64,000 nucleotides of DNA from Paracentrotus lividus (GCA_940671915.1 CALNVZ010002974.1:45442678-45506677); one strand, 5' to 3'. Numbered from the stretch's first letter, positions 25,590 to 36,999 are shown. A program made the numbers and translations. Notes: generated by a model from the sequence alone, not told the origin.

Positions 25590-26150
25590 TATAGGAGATA
25601 CAGAAGGATCGGCAAAGCCCAGCCAATGTTTGGGAGTATGTCTACCGTCTGGATAGCTTAGAACAGCCAAATGCAAACTGACATTAGTGTGTATAAAGCA
25701 ACCATTGAATCAGTCCTCCTCCATGTATATCACATGCCATTGAAACCTGGAAAATGATGACAAGAGAGAGGCAAAAGCTACATTTTTTCCACCACAGATG
25801 CCTATGAAGGAATTTAGATATTTCCTGGAGGGACCACATCACAGACAGATATTTGAGAAATCAAACAAACCAAAAGCTCCTTAGCCTGATAATTACAAAA
25901 TGTAGGCTGACATGTTTGGGACACATCCTAAGAATTCCAGAAAACAACATTGTCAGGACGGCCCTCACATGGAAACCCAATGAAGGGAGAAGGAAGAGAA
26001 AGTTACCACATCTAATATGGTGAAAAACAATAAACAGGGACCTGGCAGAAAGAGAAACTACCTGGAAGGAGGCAGCTCCTCGGCGCCCAGGATCGACGCT
26101 AGTGGCAGACCCTTGTGGATGGATGAATGTCCACATGTGGATGAAATGAG
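25590..26150 (+). pseudogene. LINE reverse transcriptase, C-terminal remnant
   Basis: Translation with frame changes gives, in order, RIGKAQPMFGSMSTVW, VYKATIESVLL, ETWKM, KLHFFHHRCL, DISWRDHITD, CRLTCLGHILRIPENNIVR, TALTWKPNEGRRKRKLPH and a W-EAAPRRPGSTLVA tail. This order (LLYG-ETW, CLR-IL, RRL-WLGH--R, GRRKRGRP, W-EA) is the standard region after the RT palm in endonuclease-reverse transcriptase LINEs of invertebrates. The gene is broken by stops and frameshifts, lacks the endonuclease and catalytic palm, and is a dead 3' fragment. The clade is not determinable by eye. The minus-strand ORF here is a shadow. Confidence 0.75.
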
Positions 26151-26179
26151 CTGAGGTCTAAGGTAAGGTCATGACTCAT

Positions 26180-26420
26180 GTCTGGACATTCTTACCCTTA
26201 GAAGTCAGACTGAGAAATGATACAGGAAAAGAATGGAAGGGCTGAAAATAAACAAGATAAGAGAACAAATCAAGATAGAGAGGAAGATAGTCAAAGAGGG
26301 AAAGAGAAACAGAGAATAGGAGACAGAGAGGAAGAGGAACAAAGAAGAAAAGCCAAGATGAGAAGAGGAGGGGAAAGTGGAAAGGGGTGAAAGAACTAGA
26401 AGATAGGGGAGGATATCCTA
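26180..26420 (+). repeat. Purine-rich (GA/GAA) low-complexity tract
   Basis: The strand is almost entirely A and G with AGAGGAAGA and AAAGAGAAACAGAG words. No regular period. Confidence 0.6.
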
Positions 26421-26429
26421 CCTAATGGC

Positions 26430-26700
26430 CAAGAAGAAACAAAGCTCTTTAACTGATATCTAAGAAACACTCACCGATATTTTCCCTTAATGTTTTGATC
26501 CTTCAAGGTTGTCTCTTCCAAATGTACCCCATGGTCTGATGATGCAGATAGAAGCCTTTGGATGGAAATCAATGACCACTCTTCCGGAAGTTGCCTGGCA
26601 CCTGAATTAATCTGACTCATCAAACAAAAGGTTAGGCACTACACAGATGGTACAAATTTCTAGAAGCCAACATAGTAAGAAAGTCATGTTCTACTTGCAT
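26430..26700 (-). repeat. Left copy of a diverged inverted duplication
   Basis: The reverse complement aligns with 27885-28110. Shared words include TTAATTCAGGTGCCAGGCA, CTTCCGGAAGA, CATGGG, GAAGAGA and AAGGGAAAATA. The minus strand has one short open stretch (QLPEEWSLI), so an old coding fragment is possible but not identified. Confidence 0.6.
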
Positions 26701-26924
26701 TTGCCTGTTCATACCAAAATAAATAGTTTTCTTCCCTTCCCTAAAAATAGTGTAGAATCTATTTTCACTTACCTTGTTACTTGGATATACTATGTCCCTT
26801 GAGCCATACTACAAAGATTTTTACTACTCTATAAAGATTGAAGATAAATTTTTTTGTAATTATACTGTTTATTAAAGAAATACTAATAAGAAACTATTGT
26901 CAAACTATAGGCAAGAAAGGAAAG

Positions 26925-27640
26925 AATCCCACTTTCAAAAAGGAAAGAACAGAATAACCTTAAACAAGGGAAAGAACAGAATAGAGAGACTTATATTTAT
27001 GAAGAACAAGACTATAAAGACCTTTACTGAGAAAGGAATGAACTATGTAGACAATTGCTATTAAAAGAAGGAGCACACTATAAAGACTGTATAGAGACAA
27101 ATGGTACAAGTGGGGGAAAAAACAGAAATCTTATCAAATCATGTGTGTTTATTGTACCAAATTAATGCCATAACATTTTTCTAGCTGATATAGTTTCTTT
27201 GACTAATTTGATTGTGTTAAACCAAAGTTATGCTAAATTTTGTGCAAGAAGGAGAGAATCAAAATAAAACAAATCCTATGTTCGCATTGCTGAGTTACGG
27301 CATAGCATGTGCGAAACGGTATGAGGGAATTGGATTTTTATTGATTGTAGAAATCTATGTATCTCAAAATCTATAGCACGAAATGAGATGTAAAAAATGC
27401 CGAAAGAAAATGTTTTTATGCTTCATTGAAATACCAAACAGGACTAGGTTGTGATTTATCGTCAAATTTACTATTAAAAAATGTTTCCCACTTGTACCAT
27501 TTTAGTTCGTAAAGACTGGATAGAGGTATAAAAGGTAAGAACAGTCTATATAAACCTATAAAGGAAGGAAGAGACTACTTTTATAGACCTATATTAAAAG
27601 AAGGAAACAGAATAAGGTAGATTGACATGGATATAAAAGA
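26925..27640 (+). repeat. Purine-rich repeats, split by a MITE
   Basis: Words GGAAAGAACAGAATA, CTATAAAGAC and AAAGAAGGA recur at 26925-27098 and again at 27504-27640. The MITE at 27099-27503 interrupts this tract: TAAAGACTG occurs just before it and TAAAGACTGGATAG just after. Confidence 0.6.
27099..27503 (-). mobile_element. Mariner-type MITE copy 2, about 405 bp
   Basis: The ends are AAATGGTACAAGTGGGGGAA and TTCCCACTTGTACCATTTT. The interior reverse complement shares TTCTACAATCAA and AAAAATCC words with the element at 23432-23881, so the two belong to one family. The outer CAGT part of copy 1 is not seen here, so this copy may be end-trimmed or a subfamily. Confidence 0.65.
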
Positions 27641-27884
27641 ATATATAATATATATACAAATAAAGTAAATTATAAAAGATTATAAATACTTACCTTGATG
27701 AAAGTAAGATGTAGAATAATTTTTTTCAAAATTTTGGCCCTCCACCCCCAAATATTGCGAAGTATAAAAAAAAAAGTGAAACAAAAATTTGCAGGTGTAT
27801 TTGGTTTTTGTATTCTACATCATTTGGGTCCCATTTTCTAATCCTGCAAGATATTAAATTTTAATTTAGTAGGCAGTAATGCTT

Positions 27885-28110
27885 TATTACATGACTGTCT
27901 TACCATGCTGACTCCATGAAACCTGCTTCTCATCTATCTAGTGTCGAAACCTTATGCCTGGGTCTTCATAATTCAGGTGTCAGGCAGCTTCCAGAAGAAT
28001 GGTTACTGATTCCAAAGACCTCTTTCTACACCACCATCTCATGGGCCACACTGTAGAAGAGATAAACTTGAGGGATCTGAGCAAAAAGGGAGAATAGGGG
28101 TTTATGTTTC
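27885..28110 (+). repeat. Right copy of the diverged inverted duplication
   Basis: Aligns with the minus strand of 26430-26700. Key words are CTTACCATGCTGAC, TAATTCAGGTGTCAGGCAG, CTTCCAGAAGAATGG and GAAGAGATAAACTTGAGGG. The copies are separated by about 1.2 kb of purine-rich DNA and a MITE. Confidence 0.6.
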
Positions 28111-28284
28111 CAGATATGAGAAAGAGAGGTTGGTTACTGCTTGGTCATGAAATAGGATATAGGAAATGTGTAGAGAAAGAATAGAGGGACAGTAGAGAAT
28201 AGATAAAGTATAGAAAAAGAGAAACAGCACAGAGAAATAGAAAGTACAGTAAAGAATGGAGATATTCTGACCACAGTTCTGACC

Positions 28285-28930
28285 TTGTTTCAGCCCACGA
28301 CAAAAGGAAGCAAACAGATGTAGCCATCCTCAAAAGCCTTTGATACGGTCCTGCACAACGAGATGCTTCACAAACTCACCAGCTATTGGATTAAGGGCTC
28401 CCTTCATAGATGGCTACAAGCATTTCGCACTGCTAGGGAAAGGACTGTAGTAGTAAATGGCCAGCAATCAACAGCACTTCCTGTCACATCTGAATATTGC
28501 TCTTTCTCTTCCACATCAACGACCTTCGAATCAAATCTCAAGTTTGTTTGTTCGCCAATGACTGCCTGCTATATCGCAAGAAGATCACCAGATACTGCAA
28601 CATGATCGGGCTTCTGCCCAGTTAACTGGAAGAGAACAGCCTACATAGCTCTTGTCAGGTCTATCATTGAATACAGCTCTATAGTTTTGGACCCGTACCT
28701 GAGGAAGAATATTGATTCGCTTGAAAGGATACAGCACAGAGCAGCCCGTTTCATCACAAAGGATTACAGGTCCAGAGATCCTGGTATCATGACTCAGATG
28801 TTGACGTGCCTGGATTGCCAACATTGGCATCAAGACGAAGATGTAGTAGACTTTCAACCTTCTTCTACTAGCCCAAAAAGGCAAATCAAAACAAAGAAGT
28901 TCACTGGGTTTGTAGCCTCAAACCCAGTTT
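28285..28930 (+). pseudogene. LINE reverse transcriptase remnant (palm and thumb)
   Basis: Read with frame changes: SAHDKRKQTDVAIL, SKAFDTVLHNEMLHKLTSYW, IKGSLHRWLQAF, RTVVVNGQQS, then LFHINDL, CLFANDCLLYRKI, then after a deletion AYIALVRSIIEYSSIVLDP, LERIQHRAARFITKDY. These are the conserved RT blocks of Jockey/CR1-like non-LTR retrotransposons of invertebrates. The catalytic FADD box reads FAND (28551-28562), so one essential aspartate is lost. The SGVPQGTVLGP block is also missing and the segment between FAND and AYIALVR is shortened. Clearly inactive. The minus-strand ORF at 28585-28884 is a shadow. Confidence 0.85.
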
Positions 28931-29396
28931 AAAGGCAAGTCTAAAATAATAATAATGCTCCATAGCAACCTTCACTACTCCTCAATTTAAAACTGATTCT
29001 ACACCAGGAAGAACAAAACCATCTTCTAGACTCCACAGTACCATCCCAAACCAGTGGCAAATTCCAAGGCTGATGTTAAAGACCAGTTCCTCTATAGTTC
29101 TATTCGTCTTTGCCTAGCCCTTTTAATGGTCCTTCATTAAACACATCCAGATCCAGAAGGAAAAGAGGGACGATTAAGATCAGAAAAAATGTAGAAAAGT
29201 GTTGAAGCCTGTGATAAATTTGGTTTGAGTATTGGTACAAATGAGACGAAAGCAATATCAGTCACATGTCCACAGAATGCCAGGCATTTGCCAAAGAGAC
29301 TGCTCTACGGCGAGCTCAACTCACTTTTTTTTAAAAGCAAATTTGGGTCTGACATACACTTACAAGTTGTTGTGTTATTTCAGAACCACATACCTA
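28931..29396. other. No gene recognised, probable LINE 3' remnant
   Basis: Follows the RT remnant. Words such as IPNQWQIPRLMLKTSSS on the plus strand around 29040-29100 recall the LINE C-terminal WN-LP motif region but are too decayed to call. Confidence 0.35.
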
Positions 29397-29608
29397 CACT
29401 GTAAAAAATTGCTGTAGCTTTTTACATTAAAATTACTGGCAACTCTGCTGCACATTAAATAACAGCATATTTGGCGGTAGTTTCCTGTATCTTGTGGGAA
29501 TTTACAGTAATTTACTGTTCAAAGTAGCTTACTTAAAGAGAAAATACAGTAAATTACTGTGCAGCAGAGTTGCCAGTAATTTACTGTAAAACACAACAGT
29601 AATTTTAG
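29397..29608. mobile_element. Palindromic MITE, about 210 bp
   Basis: The core TTACTGGCAACTCTGCTGCA on the left is matched by TGCAGCAGAGTTGCCAGTAA on the right. Both arms also carry TACAGTAA-type words. Outer ends are less well conserved. No ORF. Confidence 0.7.
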
Positions 29609-29644
29609 GCATCGCAAATTTGGTGGCAAAAGTTGCATGAGACT

Positions 29645-30203
29645 TTAAAGGTTCCTCCTGAGTGTCCACTAAGGGGAATTATCCCCTCAGAGAAATTTGG
29701 CTTCAGTGAAATGAGACAAACCCCAAAAACTTAATGGTAAAAGTTTCAGAAAAATCAGGCAATGAATAAGAGAGATATGAATTTTTAGATATTGAGATCA
29801 CATATGATATGGAGATCCTCCAATTGGCCATGCAACCATGATGAGTGATGTAATGCAGGGAGATCTTTCCCATATCTATTGTACACATTTTACTAAAATC
29901 CTCTCTTTTCTCATTTCTAAAGAATTTTTATGGATGATGTGTAAATATATGAACACATAATAAATCATAGTTTTTGTGCACACCATATGGGGAGTTCTCC
30001 CTGTATGACATCACAAATGGTGATCGCGTTGCCAATAGGAGATTTCCTATGTCATCACAGATCTCAACATTCAAATACTTTAATTTAATAACTTTCTTAT
30101 CATTTATCAAATTTTTACTAAATCTTCACTGATGTGCTTATTTGATTTTTCTGCATCTACAGTAAGCCAACTATCTATAAAGGGTCAATTCTCCTTTAAA
30201 ACT
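29645..30203. mobile_element. Foldback MITE, about 560 bp
   Basis: Nearly the whole length folds on an axis near 29910-29940. The left arm order is TTTAAAGGTTCCTCC, GAGATATGAATTTTTAG, GGAGATCCTCCAATTGG, GTGATGTAATGCAGGGAGAT. The right arm holds the complements in reverse order, including CTCCCTGTATGACATCAC, CCAATAGGAGATTTCC and TTCTCCTTTAAA. Arms are about 75-80 percent matched by eye. The two small minus-strand ORFs are by-products. Confidence 0.7.
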
Positions 30204-30214
30204 AAGTTCCAAAA

Positions 30215-30320
30215 TATTTAAAAGTGGTCACTGTTTACTTGGTTGTTCCCATAATGCATTTGAATTGAAAATGCCCACAATAATTAGAAGAGTGCAATCT
30301 ACATGTATTTTGGCTTGATA
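30215..30320. repeat. Dispersed repeat, copy 1
   Basis: AAAATATTTAAAAGTGGTCACT followed by CCCATAATGCATTTG and GAAAATGCCCACAATAATTA also occurs, diverged, at 32735-32850. Probably part of an old element family. Confidence 0.5.
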
Positions 30321-30695
30321 TGAGACGTTACAAAATGTGAGCCTAAATTTATATCTTTGCCCATTCTTTCTGTTGGAACTGTTCAATTTAAACCGGTGAA
30401 TGAATATGGTTATGAAGAGCAAGTTGATTATTTTTATTTCTTTTTGATAGTGACTTAGAAATATTAAGAAATGATTTTTTTTTTCCCCTGTAAAACATCC
30501 ATAAGAATACCAATAATTAAATCACAGTTGTAGTATTAAAAACAAAAGTTTGTGTAATATTTTTTTTTTTTGCGGGGGTTCACCTCCTCAACAAAGATAA
30601 TTTGATTACTCAATACCCAAGTCCTCTACCAGACAGAGTGTTGGGAGGGGCGGCTCAACCCCTTTACCTCTGGCTTGTATGGTCATATTATGAAG

Positions 30696-30896
30696 CAGGC
30701 CTTCATTTTTAAGGAGGGCGATTGCTCTCCCTCTCCTTTAGCTCTCCTAAACAATTTTTAGGGGAGCAATAGTTAGCTCTCCTTTAATTGCTAATTTAAT
30801 CAGTTACCTTATGGAGTAACTCTCCTCACAACTCTCCTCGAGCCCTTCAGGAGAATAATTTATAGCTCTCCTGCTATTTTCAAAAATGAAGCCCTG
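30696..30896. mobile_element. MITE with CAGGGCTTC-type ends, about 200 bp
   Basis: The left end CAGGCCTTCATTTTT is matched by AAAAATGAAGCCCTG on the right. The interior repeats the word TAGCTCTCCT several times. The termini resemble hAT-type non-autonomous elements, but I see no matching 8-bp target duplication. Confidence 0.55.
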
Positions 30897-32279
30897 ATAA
30901 AGTACCAAATGTCATGATTTTTTTTTTCTGTCAAACATCCATTTACATACACATTTTGCTATCTTTGCTCTTCTTAAGTTAAAAATTCAGTCCTTTATAG
31001 CACCACCTCAAGTCCGGAACTATTCATTCTGGCCCATTTCCTCACCCATAATGCAACATTTTGAACAGTGTAGTCTTATGATTAAGAGAACTTCAGTTAT
31101 AACATACTTATTCTCTACTCAGTACTACAACAATTATTCTTTTTACGAAGTAGCATAAGTACTTTTCTCCTCAAACATTTTGGTTTCCTTATATAACTTT
31201 AGGCTCATTTCGTACTCAAGTAGTACCTGTTCTATCAATTGTTATTTCAAAAGGTGTATTGTTTTAAGACTAGCTGTTATAACACACAGGCAATGAGAGC
31301 CAACACAATGTAGGGATCAGTTTGATCTCGCTTTAAACAATTTTATTTTGATGGTTCAGAATTGATTTTGAAAAAAAAATGTGTTCTATGCATTGCATTT
31401 AGACCCTTTCGAAACCTATGCAATACGAGCTATGATGCATTAAAGTGCATGGAGCTTCATTTGTTTTGCATAAAGGCTGAAGCAACAACGCCGTTTTGTT
31501 CGAGAAATATTTCAATATGATATACAAAAAATTGTAGTCAGTTTCTTTTCTCAATTTCCTTGTTTATATCTTTATATTTTCCTCCTTTGTTCCTCCTATT
31601 TTGATGTTTGATATTTCTTTATAATTTGTATAATATTATATTAGGGCATGATTACATCAACTATTTAGATGCATGTCAAATATGTAATTTGCCAATTCTT
31701 GAGGAGAGGAGACTGATACTGTGTATAAAATTTCCCAAATCATCAGTAGCGGATGCAGACCGGAGTTACACAATGAACTTACCGGACCCATGCGTAAACA
31801 TAATAGAGCCGCTTTTGTCCCTAGACAATTGGGCCCCCAAAATGCATTCATTTTGATTTTCTTGGATCCGTGCCTGATCATATCCCTTCGCGTACAGACT
31901 TATCAACAATTTAAAATCAGCACAGAGAGGTTAAAAAAAGGCCCTTTGCCATTTTTGGTTTATATACTCAACAAAAGCTGAAAATCTTATTTTCTTATGA
32001 ATCATCTTTATTATCACAAGTATGTTCAGTCTCCTCTCAAGTCAGACCTATGGAATTTATTTTTGCTTTTATCAATGTTTAGTGTATGAATAATCCTTTT
32101 ATGATAGTTTGCAATTTTAAATATGTTTGTTTTATAACATTTCGATCGAAAATTGATATTGAACTTGTATATACTTATGTATTTGTTGAATAATGTAAAC
32201 AAGAATATTCTATTTTTTTTTACTGCCTTTCTTGTAAAATGTTCAAATGATTAATAAACCATTATTAAATTGAATTTAA
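30897..32279. other. No gene recognised
   Basis: AT-rich. A GC-richer patch at 31740-31870 begins CAGTAGCGGATGCAG and ends near GGATCCGTGCCTG. This weakly recalls the CAGTGGCGGATCC element at 50946 and may be a decayed relative. The overlapping ORFs at 31608-31981 come from this patch. Confidence 0.45.
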
Positions 32280-32690
32280 TTGAAATATCCTCTGTCTATC
32301 TTTTACTTCTTTATTTCACTTCTCTCCCCATTTACTGGGTTTGTCCTTGTTTTGTTCCTTGTTTTCTTCTTTTTCCTCTCTCTCTTTTTCTGCATTTCTT
32401 CTTTCCCCTTCATTGTTATCTGTATTTCTTTTTTTTTTCTTCCCCATAATTCTTGTGTCCTGTCACTACATATTTATGTATGTTGTTTTCTTTTCCTTTC
32501 TTTTTGTTTTTTTTGGAATATATTTCATACTTTTCCTTTTCTCTTTATCATTTTCTTTCTATCTATTATATTTCATGAAATAGTTTGTTGTTTGTTTCTG
32601 TTTTCCTTTTTCTTAACTATATTCTACTTTTTGGTAACTAATATCTGACATATTGCTTAAAACTGAGCCCCAGTCTCATTACGGTTAATA
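32280..32690 (+). repeat. Pyrimidine-rich dispersed repeat, copy 1
   Basis: C/T-rich. Contains CACTACATATTTATGTATGTT, and then GTAACTAATATCTGACATATT after a long T/C stretch. The same order is found at 35615-35935. The ORF at 32280-32648 is a hydrophobic composition artefact. Confidence 0.6.
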
Positions 32691-32734
32691 AGGATTAGTT
32701 CCTGCGAAGTATCCACAAAATCTGGGAATGGTTT

Positions 32735-32850
32735 TAAAAAGAGTAGCAAAATATTTAAAATTGTCACTATATGCTAGGTTTTATATTGCATGTACCCACA
32801 ATGCACTTTTAGTGGAAAATGCCCACTATAGTTATAAGTGAATAAGCGTA
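32735..32850. repeat. Dispersed repeat, copy 2
   Basis: AAAATATTTAAAATTGTCACT, CCCACAATGCACTTTTAG and GAAAATGCCCACTATAGTTA correspond to 30215-30320. Confidence 0.5.
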
Positions 32851-32859
32851 CACTAGCAA

Positions 32860-34369
32860 CAGTTCCGTAGCAGCACAGGGGGAGTCACACAATTCTATTT
32901 TTTATGGTTTGTTATATTTGTAAAATTTCATTTTGACATTAAGAATTAAGAAATCACCCGACCACTCCCATTTTTTTTTTTTGGGGGGGGGGGTGAAAAA
33001 TATGTAAATAAAAAAGGAATATTATGTTATCATATTACATATAAAAATGTTTCGATACCATGGAAACCGTCCATCATTCTTTTTCCCCATCCCCCTCTCC
33101 TCTCTCTCTCTCTCTCTATCTTTTCTCTTTCCCCTCCGAAAATGTTATTTCAAGTTTCGTTCCTAAATATATATTTTTGTAGACACAATAAGACTTTTTT
33201 TCCTTCCAGATTTTTTTTTTATTTGCGTATTCATACTAATGTCAATCATCACACACACACACAAACACAAAGAAAGAAAAAAACATGTTTCAGGCTCTGC
33301 TGATCCAAGAATCATTTCAAATGTAGGCCACCTACTTTTATCCTTTTCTCATCCTCTTTCTACTCATAGTTTTACTTCCATTTTTCTTTTCCGTATTTGG
33401 CCCCTATAAATCTTTCTCATCTAATATCGGTTTAATTGAAGACATTCCTTTTCAAAAATGTATCTAAGGTATGAAATGTTTCATCAAAACATTATCCTTG
33501 AAGCATATGCCTTTCAACCGAAATATCAAACACAAATTCCCAAAAAAGACTTAATAAAAAAAAGAAGAAAAAAAACAAATCCAGTTTTTAAATAAAAGAT
33601 AATATAATGTGCATGATGAATTAAATTGTTTAAGTGTTATGTGGGCCATTTAATTGCTTCAAAATACATTTTTACTGGATTGTTCTTTTTGGTCCATTGG
33701 CAGCAGAATTTTCCCCTTAGTTTATTTGATTGTCCCTTATAACATAATCCACTTTTTTATTTTGAAATGCATAATTTGGTTCCTCTTTCTATTTAGTTTA
33801 TCTCTCTCCTTCCTCTCCAACTCCTCTATAACATGTATCATTTTTTTGTTTATGATGCACCTTAATTTTTCTCCCCCTCCCCTCTCGCTCTTTTTTCCCC
33901 TCCTTCTTTTATTTTGCTGTGAGTGACTTTTGTTTTTGTCTACTTTAACGGTCGGCAAGACTTCAGCATATAAATTCACGGAAAATGACATAATTATATC
34001 CAAACGGTACTATTTCATGACTTCTCAATATTACGATATACTGCCTTAAGTCCTAACAGATCTTTTGAGCACAGTGGAAAAACTAAAAAGGCAATGATGG
34101 CGACAAACATTCGACCCAAAAGTCAATACCCAAAGAATATAGAGGGGAAAAGAAGTGGGACTTCATGCGACCATGCAGTACAAAAGACACGATCGAGCGT
34201 TCGTACGGGTCGAAATGTGTAGGGTCTCAACGCGCACGATACGTGAACACATATTTCTACTGCATGTGGTGCTACAAATTTTCGTGCCACCCGGCGAAGT
34301 GGCAGCTCCCTCTTCCATTCTCTTTTGGCTTTGGCATTTAATATATACGATGTATTTCACCTGGTAAAT
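32860..34369. other. No gene recognised
   Basis: AT-rich with a short (CT)n near 33100 and (CA)n near 33250. The patch 34160-34330 is richer in CG dinucleotides than its surroundings, but I see no ORF or promoter signature I can defend. Confidence 0.5.
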
Positions 34370-34722
34370 TGCGATTTGGTCTAAACCCACTTTAACCATT
34401 TGGTCTCATCCCTTATGGTCTAATTTAATTTTGTCCTCGACCAGTAAATCTAATTACCTTTTGGTCTTAGTATGACTTCCCCTATTTACTATTTTATCTA
34501 TTTCCCATTTCATCTAATGTTCAGTTCCTTTTAATGTCCACTTGCTCCATCACCACTTGGTCAATTCCTGATGCAAACTGGTAATAGACCAAATATTCAT
34601 TTTGGCATTATACAAAAATGCAATTAGACCATTTGGCTAGTAGACTAATTGGCAAATAGACCAAATGTAAATTTAGCTCATGTAGAAGACAAACAGAGAA
34701 TTAGACCAAGTAGATATTTAAA
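34370..34722. mobile_element. Foldback/MITE-like element with GTCTAA-rich arms, copy 2
   Basis: Same organisation as 612-955: the left half has repeated TTTGGTCT and GGTCTAAT words, the right half TTAGACCA words, and the centre near GCAAACTGGTAATAG. The ends TTGGTCTAA and TTAGACCAAG agree with copy 1. Confidence 0.6.
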
Positions 34723-35614
34723 CCTATTAGCTTTCTACCCTTGTCATAAAAGAGAGAACATGCCACAACTTAGTTTGAAGCCCAAACTTAATCATAGGTT
34801 TTTCCTTTTCTTCTTTTTTTGTCCTCTCGTATAAAAGTCACCTTAGGGTGGGTGTGTAATGTTGTTTATATCTGATTTCCATAACCAGTGTCATAGGTGT
34901 TAGCACATCGTTTGTCAAAAATCTCTGAAATGGGGAGATATGGCATAATGATATCCTATTACCCACTGTTTTGTTAAATTTATCTTATTTTGGATGAATT
35001 TTTATATAATACAATTATATGCAAGTGCGATCGTGCGACCTCTTAAAAAATGGGCATATGTGTTGACCTCCGCATCATCTACGAAACAGTAAAATCTTTG
35101 AAAAATCTGATGCTAGTTTATGCGTAAAATAAAAGATTTGTTCTAATTACTTAAATAAAGCCCCAAAACTGCCATTTTGGGGGTTTGCAAACTCTTTTTA
35201 GGATTCTGATGAAATGTTTTTTTTAAAGAATGGTTTCAAATTTTATTTCTTGTTTTCAATTTTTTTTATGTATTTCTTTGTTTTACGTCTTATTGTTTTT
35301 TATTCCATTTTTATTGTATTTTTTCGATGAAAATAATTGAAACTATTCCAATCATTAAAAAAATGTGAAATTAATTGATTTGAATCAGTTTATGAATTTT
35401 GGCTAGAAACAAATTTGTGTTGGCTTTGTACATGAAATGACAATTTCGATCAACTTAGGGTCTGACATGCATTTACAAAATGTTGTTTTAGTACTGTGTA
35501 CCCGGGCAACGCAAAATGGTTCTCAGATATATGCATGAGATGTGGGGGAAAAAAAAAATCGCAATTTAATTTTTTTTTTGTGCTTTGCGAAGGTATCGCA
35601 AAAAATGTTGAGGG
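34723..35614. other. No gene recognised
   Basis: AT-rich with several T homopolymers. No coding or element structure recognised. Confidence 0.5.
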
Positions 35615-35935
35615 TTAAATTTCATTATTTTTTCTGTCTCTCTTTTCTCCTGTATTTCCTCTTCTTTCCCCTTCATTTTTTTTCCCCTTTATTTTCTTGT
35701 TTGTTTTTCTTCTCCTTCTCTAGTCTCCTCTCGCTACATATTCATGTATGTTATTTTTCCTTTTTTTTGTCTTCTTAGGACAATATTTCATCTCCCATAT
35801 CTCCTTCCTTATGTATTTGATATTTCCTGAACTATTTGTCTTTTCTTTTCCTTCTCCTTCCATGTGACTATTCTAATTCACACTTTTTGTAACTTATTTC
35901 TCACATATTATCCTGAGAACAGAGCGTAACCATGT
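35615..35935 (+). repeat. Pyrimidine-rich dispersed repeat, copy 2
   Basis: C/T-rich block with CGCTACATATTCATGTATGTT followed by GTAACTTATTTCTCACATATT, in the same order as at 32280-32690. The ORF at 35542-35778 is incidental. Confidence 0.6.
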
Positions 35936-36999
35936 GATTATTGTCCTAACTTTAAAAACCCAGTGCTGCGAAAGTGTAAAAGGGTAATTTTGAATGTATC
36001 ACAAGTGTGTAAGCTATATGTTGTCTCTTGAAAAAAAAAACGAACAAAGAATTTGACTGCTTATTATGAGGCTGATTAGCTTCGTAAATCTTGGAAAAAT
36101 CTCTTCTAAATGAGCAAAAGAACAACTTTTGAACATGTTGTAACTCATGTAGCCCTTACAAAAAAAATTGAAGCCCTGATCCGGCAAGAACTAACTTCTG
36201 AATGAATTATTGGATAACTTGTTAAGCAGGGATGATATTCCACAAGGTACAAATCTAGGACATACAGGTGCAATACACCAGACTAAAACCCTCCTCATGA
36301 GGATTGATGTGATGTGCATAGGATATGACTCTCTTATACATAGGATCTCCATTTACATCCCATCCTAGGAAAATAGTGCATCATGCAACACGAACCATAC
36401 ATGTAATAAAATATAAATGTAACATACATTTAAGTCATTTTCAAATTAAAATGATACTATTATTTATCATCTGCTTTCTCCACAGTGGCTCAAAGCGTGT
36501 GCAATAATAACAAAATAAATATATGAAATGTATAAGTCGCAGAATAACACTTGAAAACAAGTGCTCTAAGCACATGTGTGGAAATTTAAACACTGTATAT
36601 CATAAGAAAAAATATAGTGCAAAGACCAACAGATCATGCAAAGTGGAGGAAAACAATCATGATATTACAAAGTAGTGAACCTCTTGCCATGGAACCAACA
36701 TTTCAGGATTAAGTGGAATTCAACATACCTTTTTTTTTTTCTTACGGAGCAGCTCCATTGATCATGTTGATATAGTCTGCCACGAAAATCCTGACTGAAA
36801 TTTTAAAAAAGTAAGGGGAAACATGAGAGCCATTAATTTACTGAAAATGAATCAAATTTAAAAGTCTTTGGCCTAAAGTTAAGCCTAGCTTAAACTTAAC
36901 TTAAACTAAACTTAAGAAGTAATTCAAAAGTATCAACACTTTTTAAGATCAGCTCTTATGTGCACTGATCCTCTTATTCTTTTCTTAATTTCTATGCAG
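35936..36999. other. No gene recognised
   Basis: AT-rich. It could be intronic if the exon candidate immediately downstream is real. Confidence 0.4.

Noticed and set aside
25861-26136. Minus-strand 91-codon ORF
   Set aside because: Shadow of the plus-strand LINE reverse transcriptase remnant, where the conserved motifs are found.
34160-34330. CG-rich patch considered as a promoter/CpG island
   Set aside because: Under 200 bases, no adjacent first exon or start site signal.
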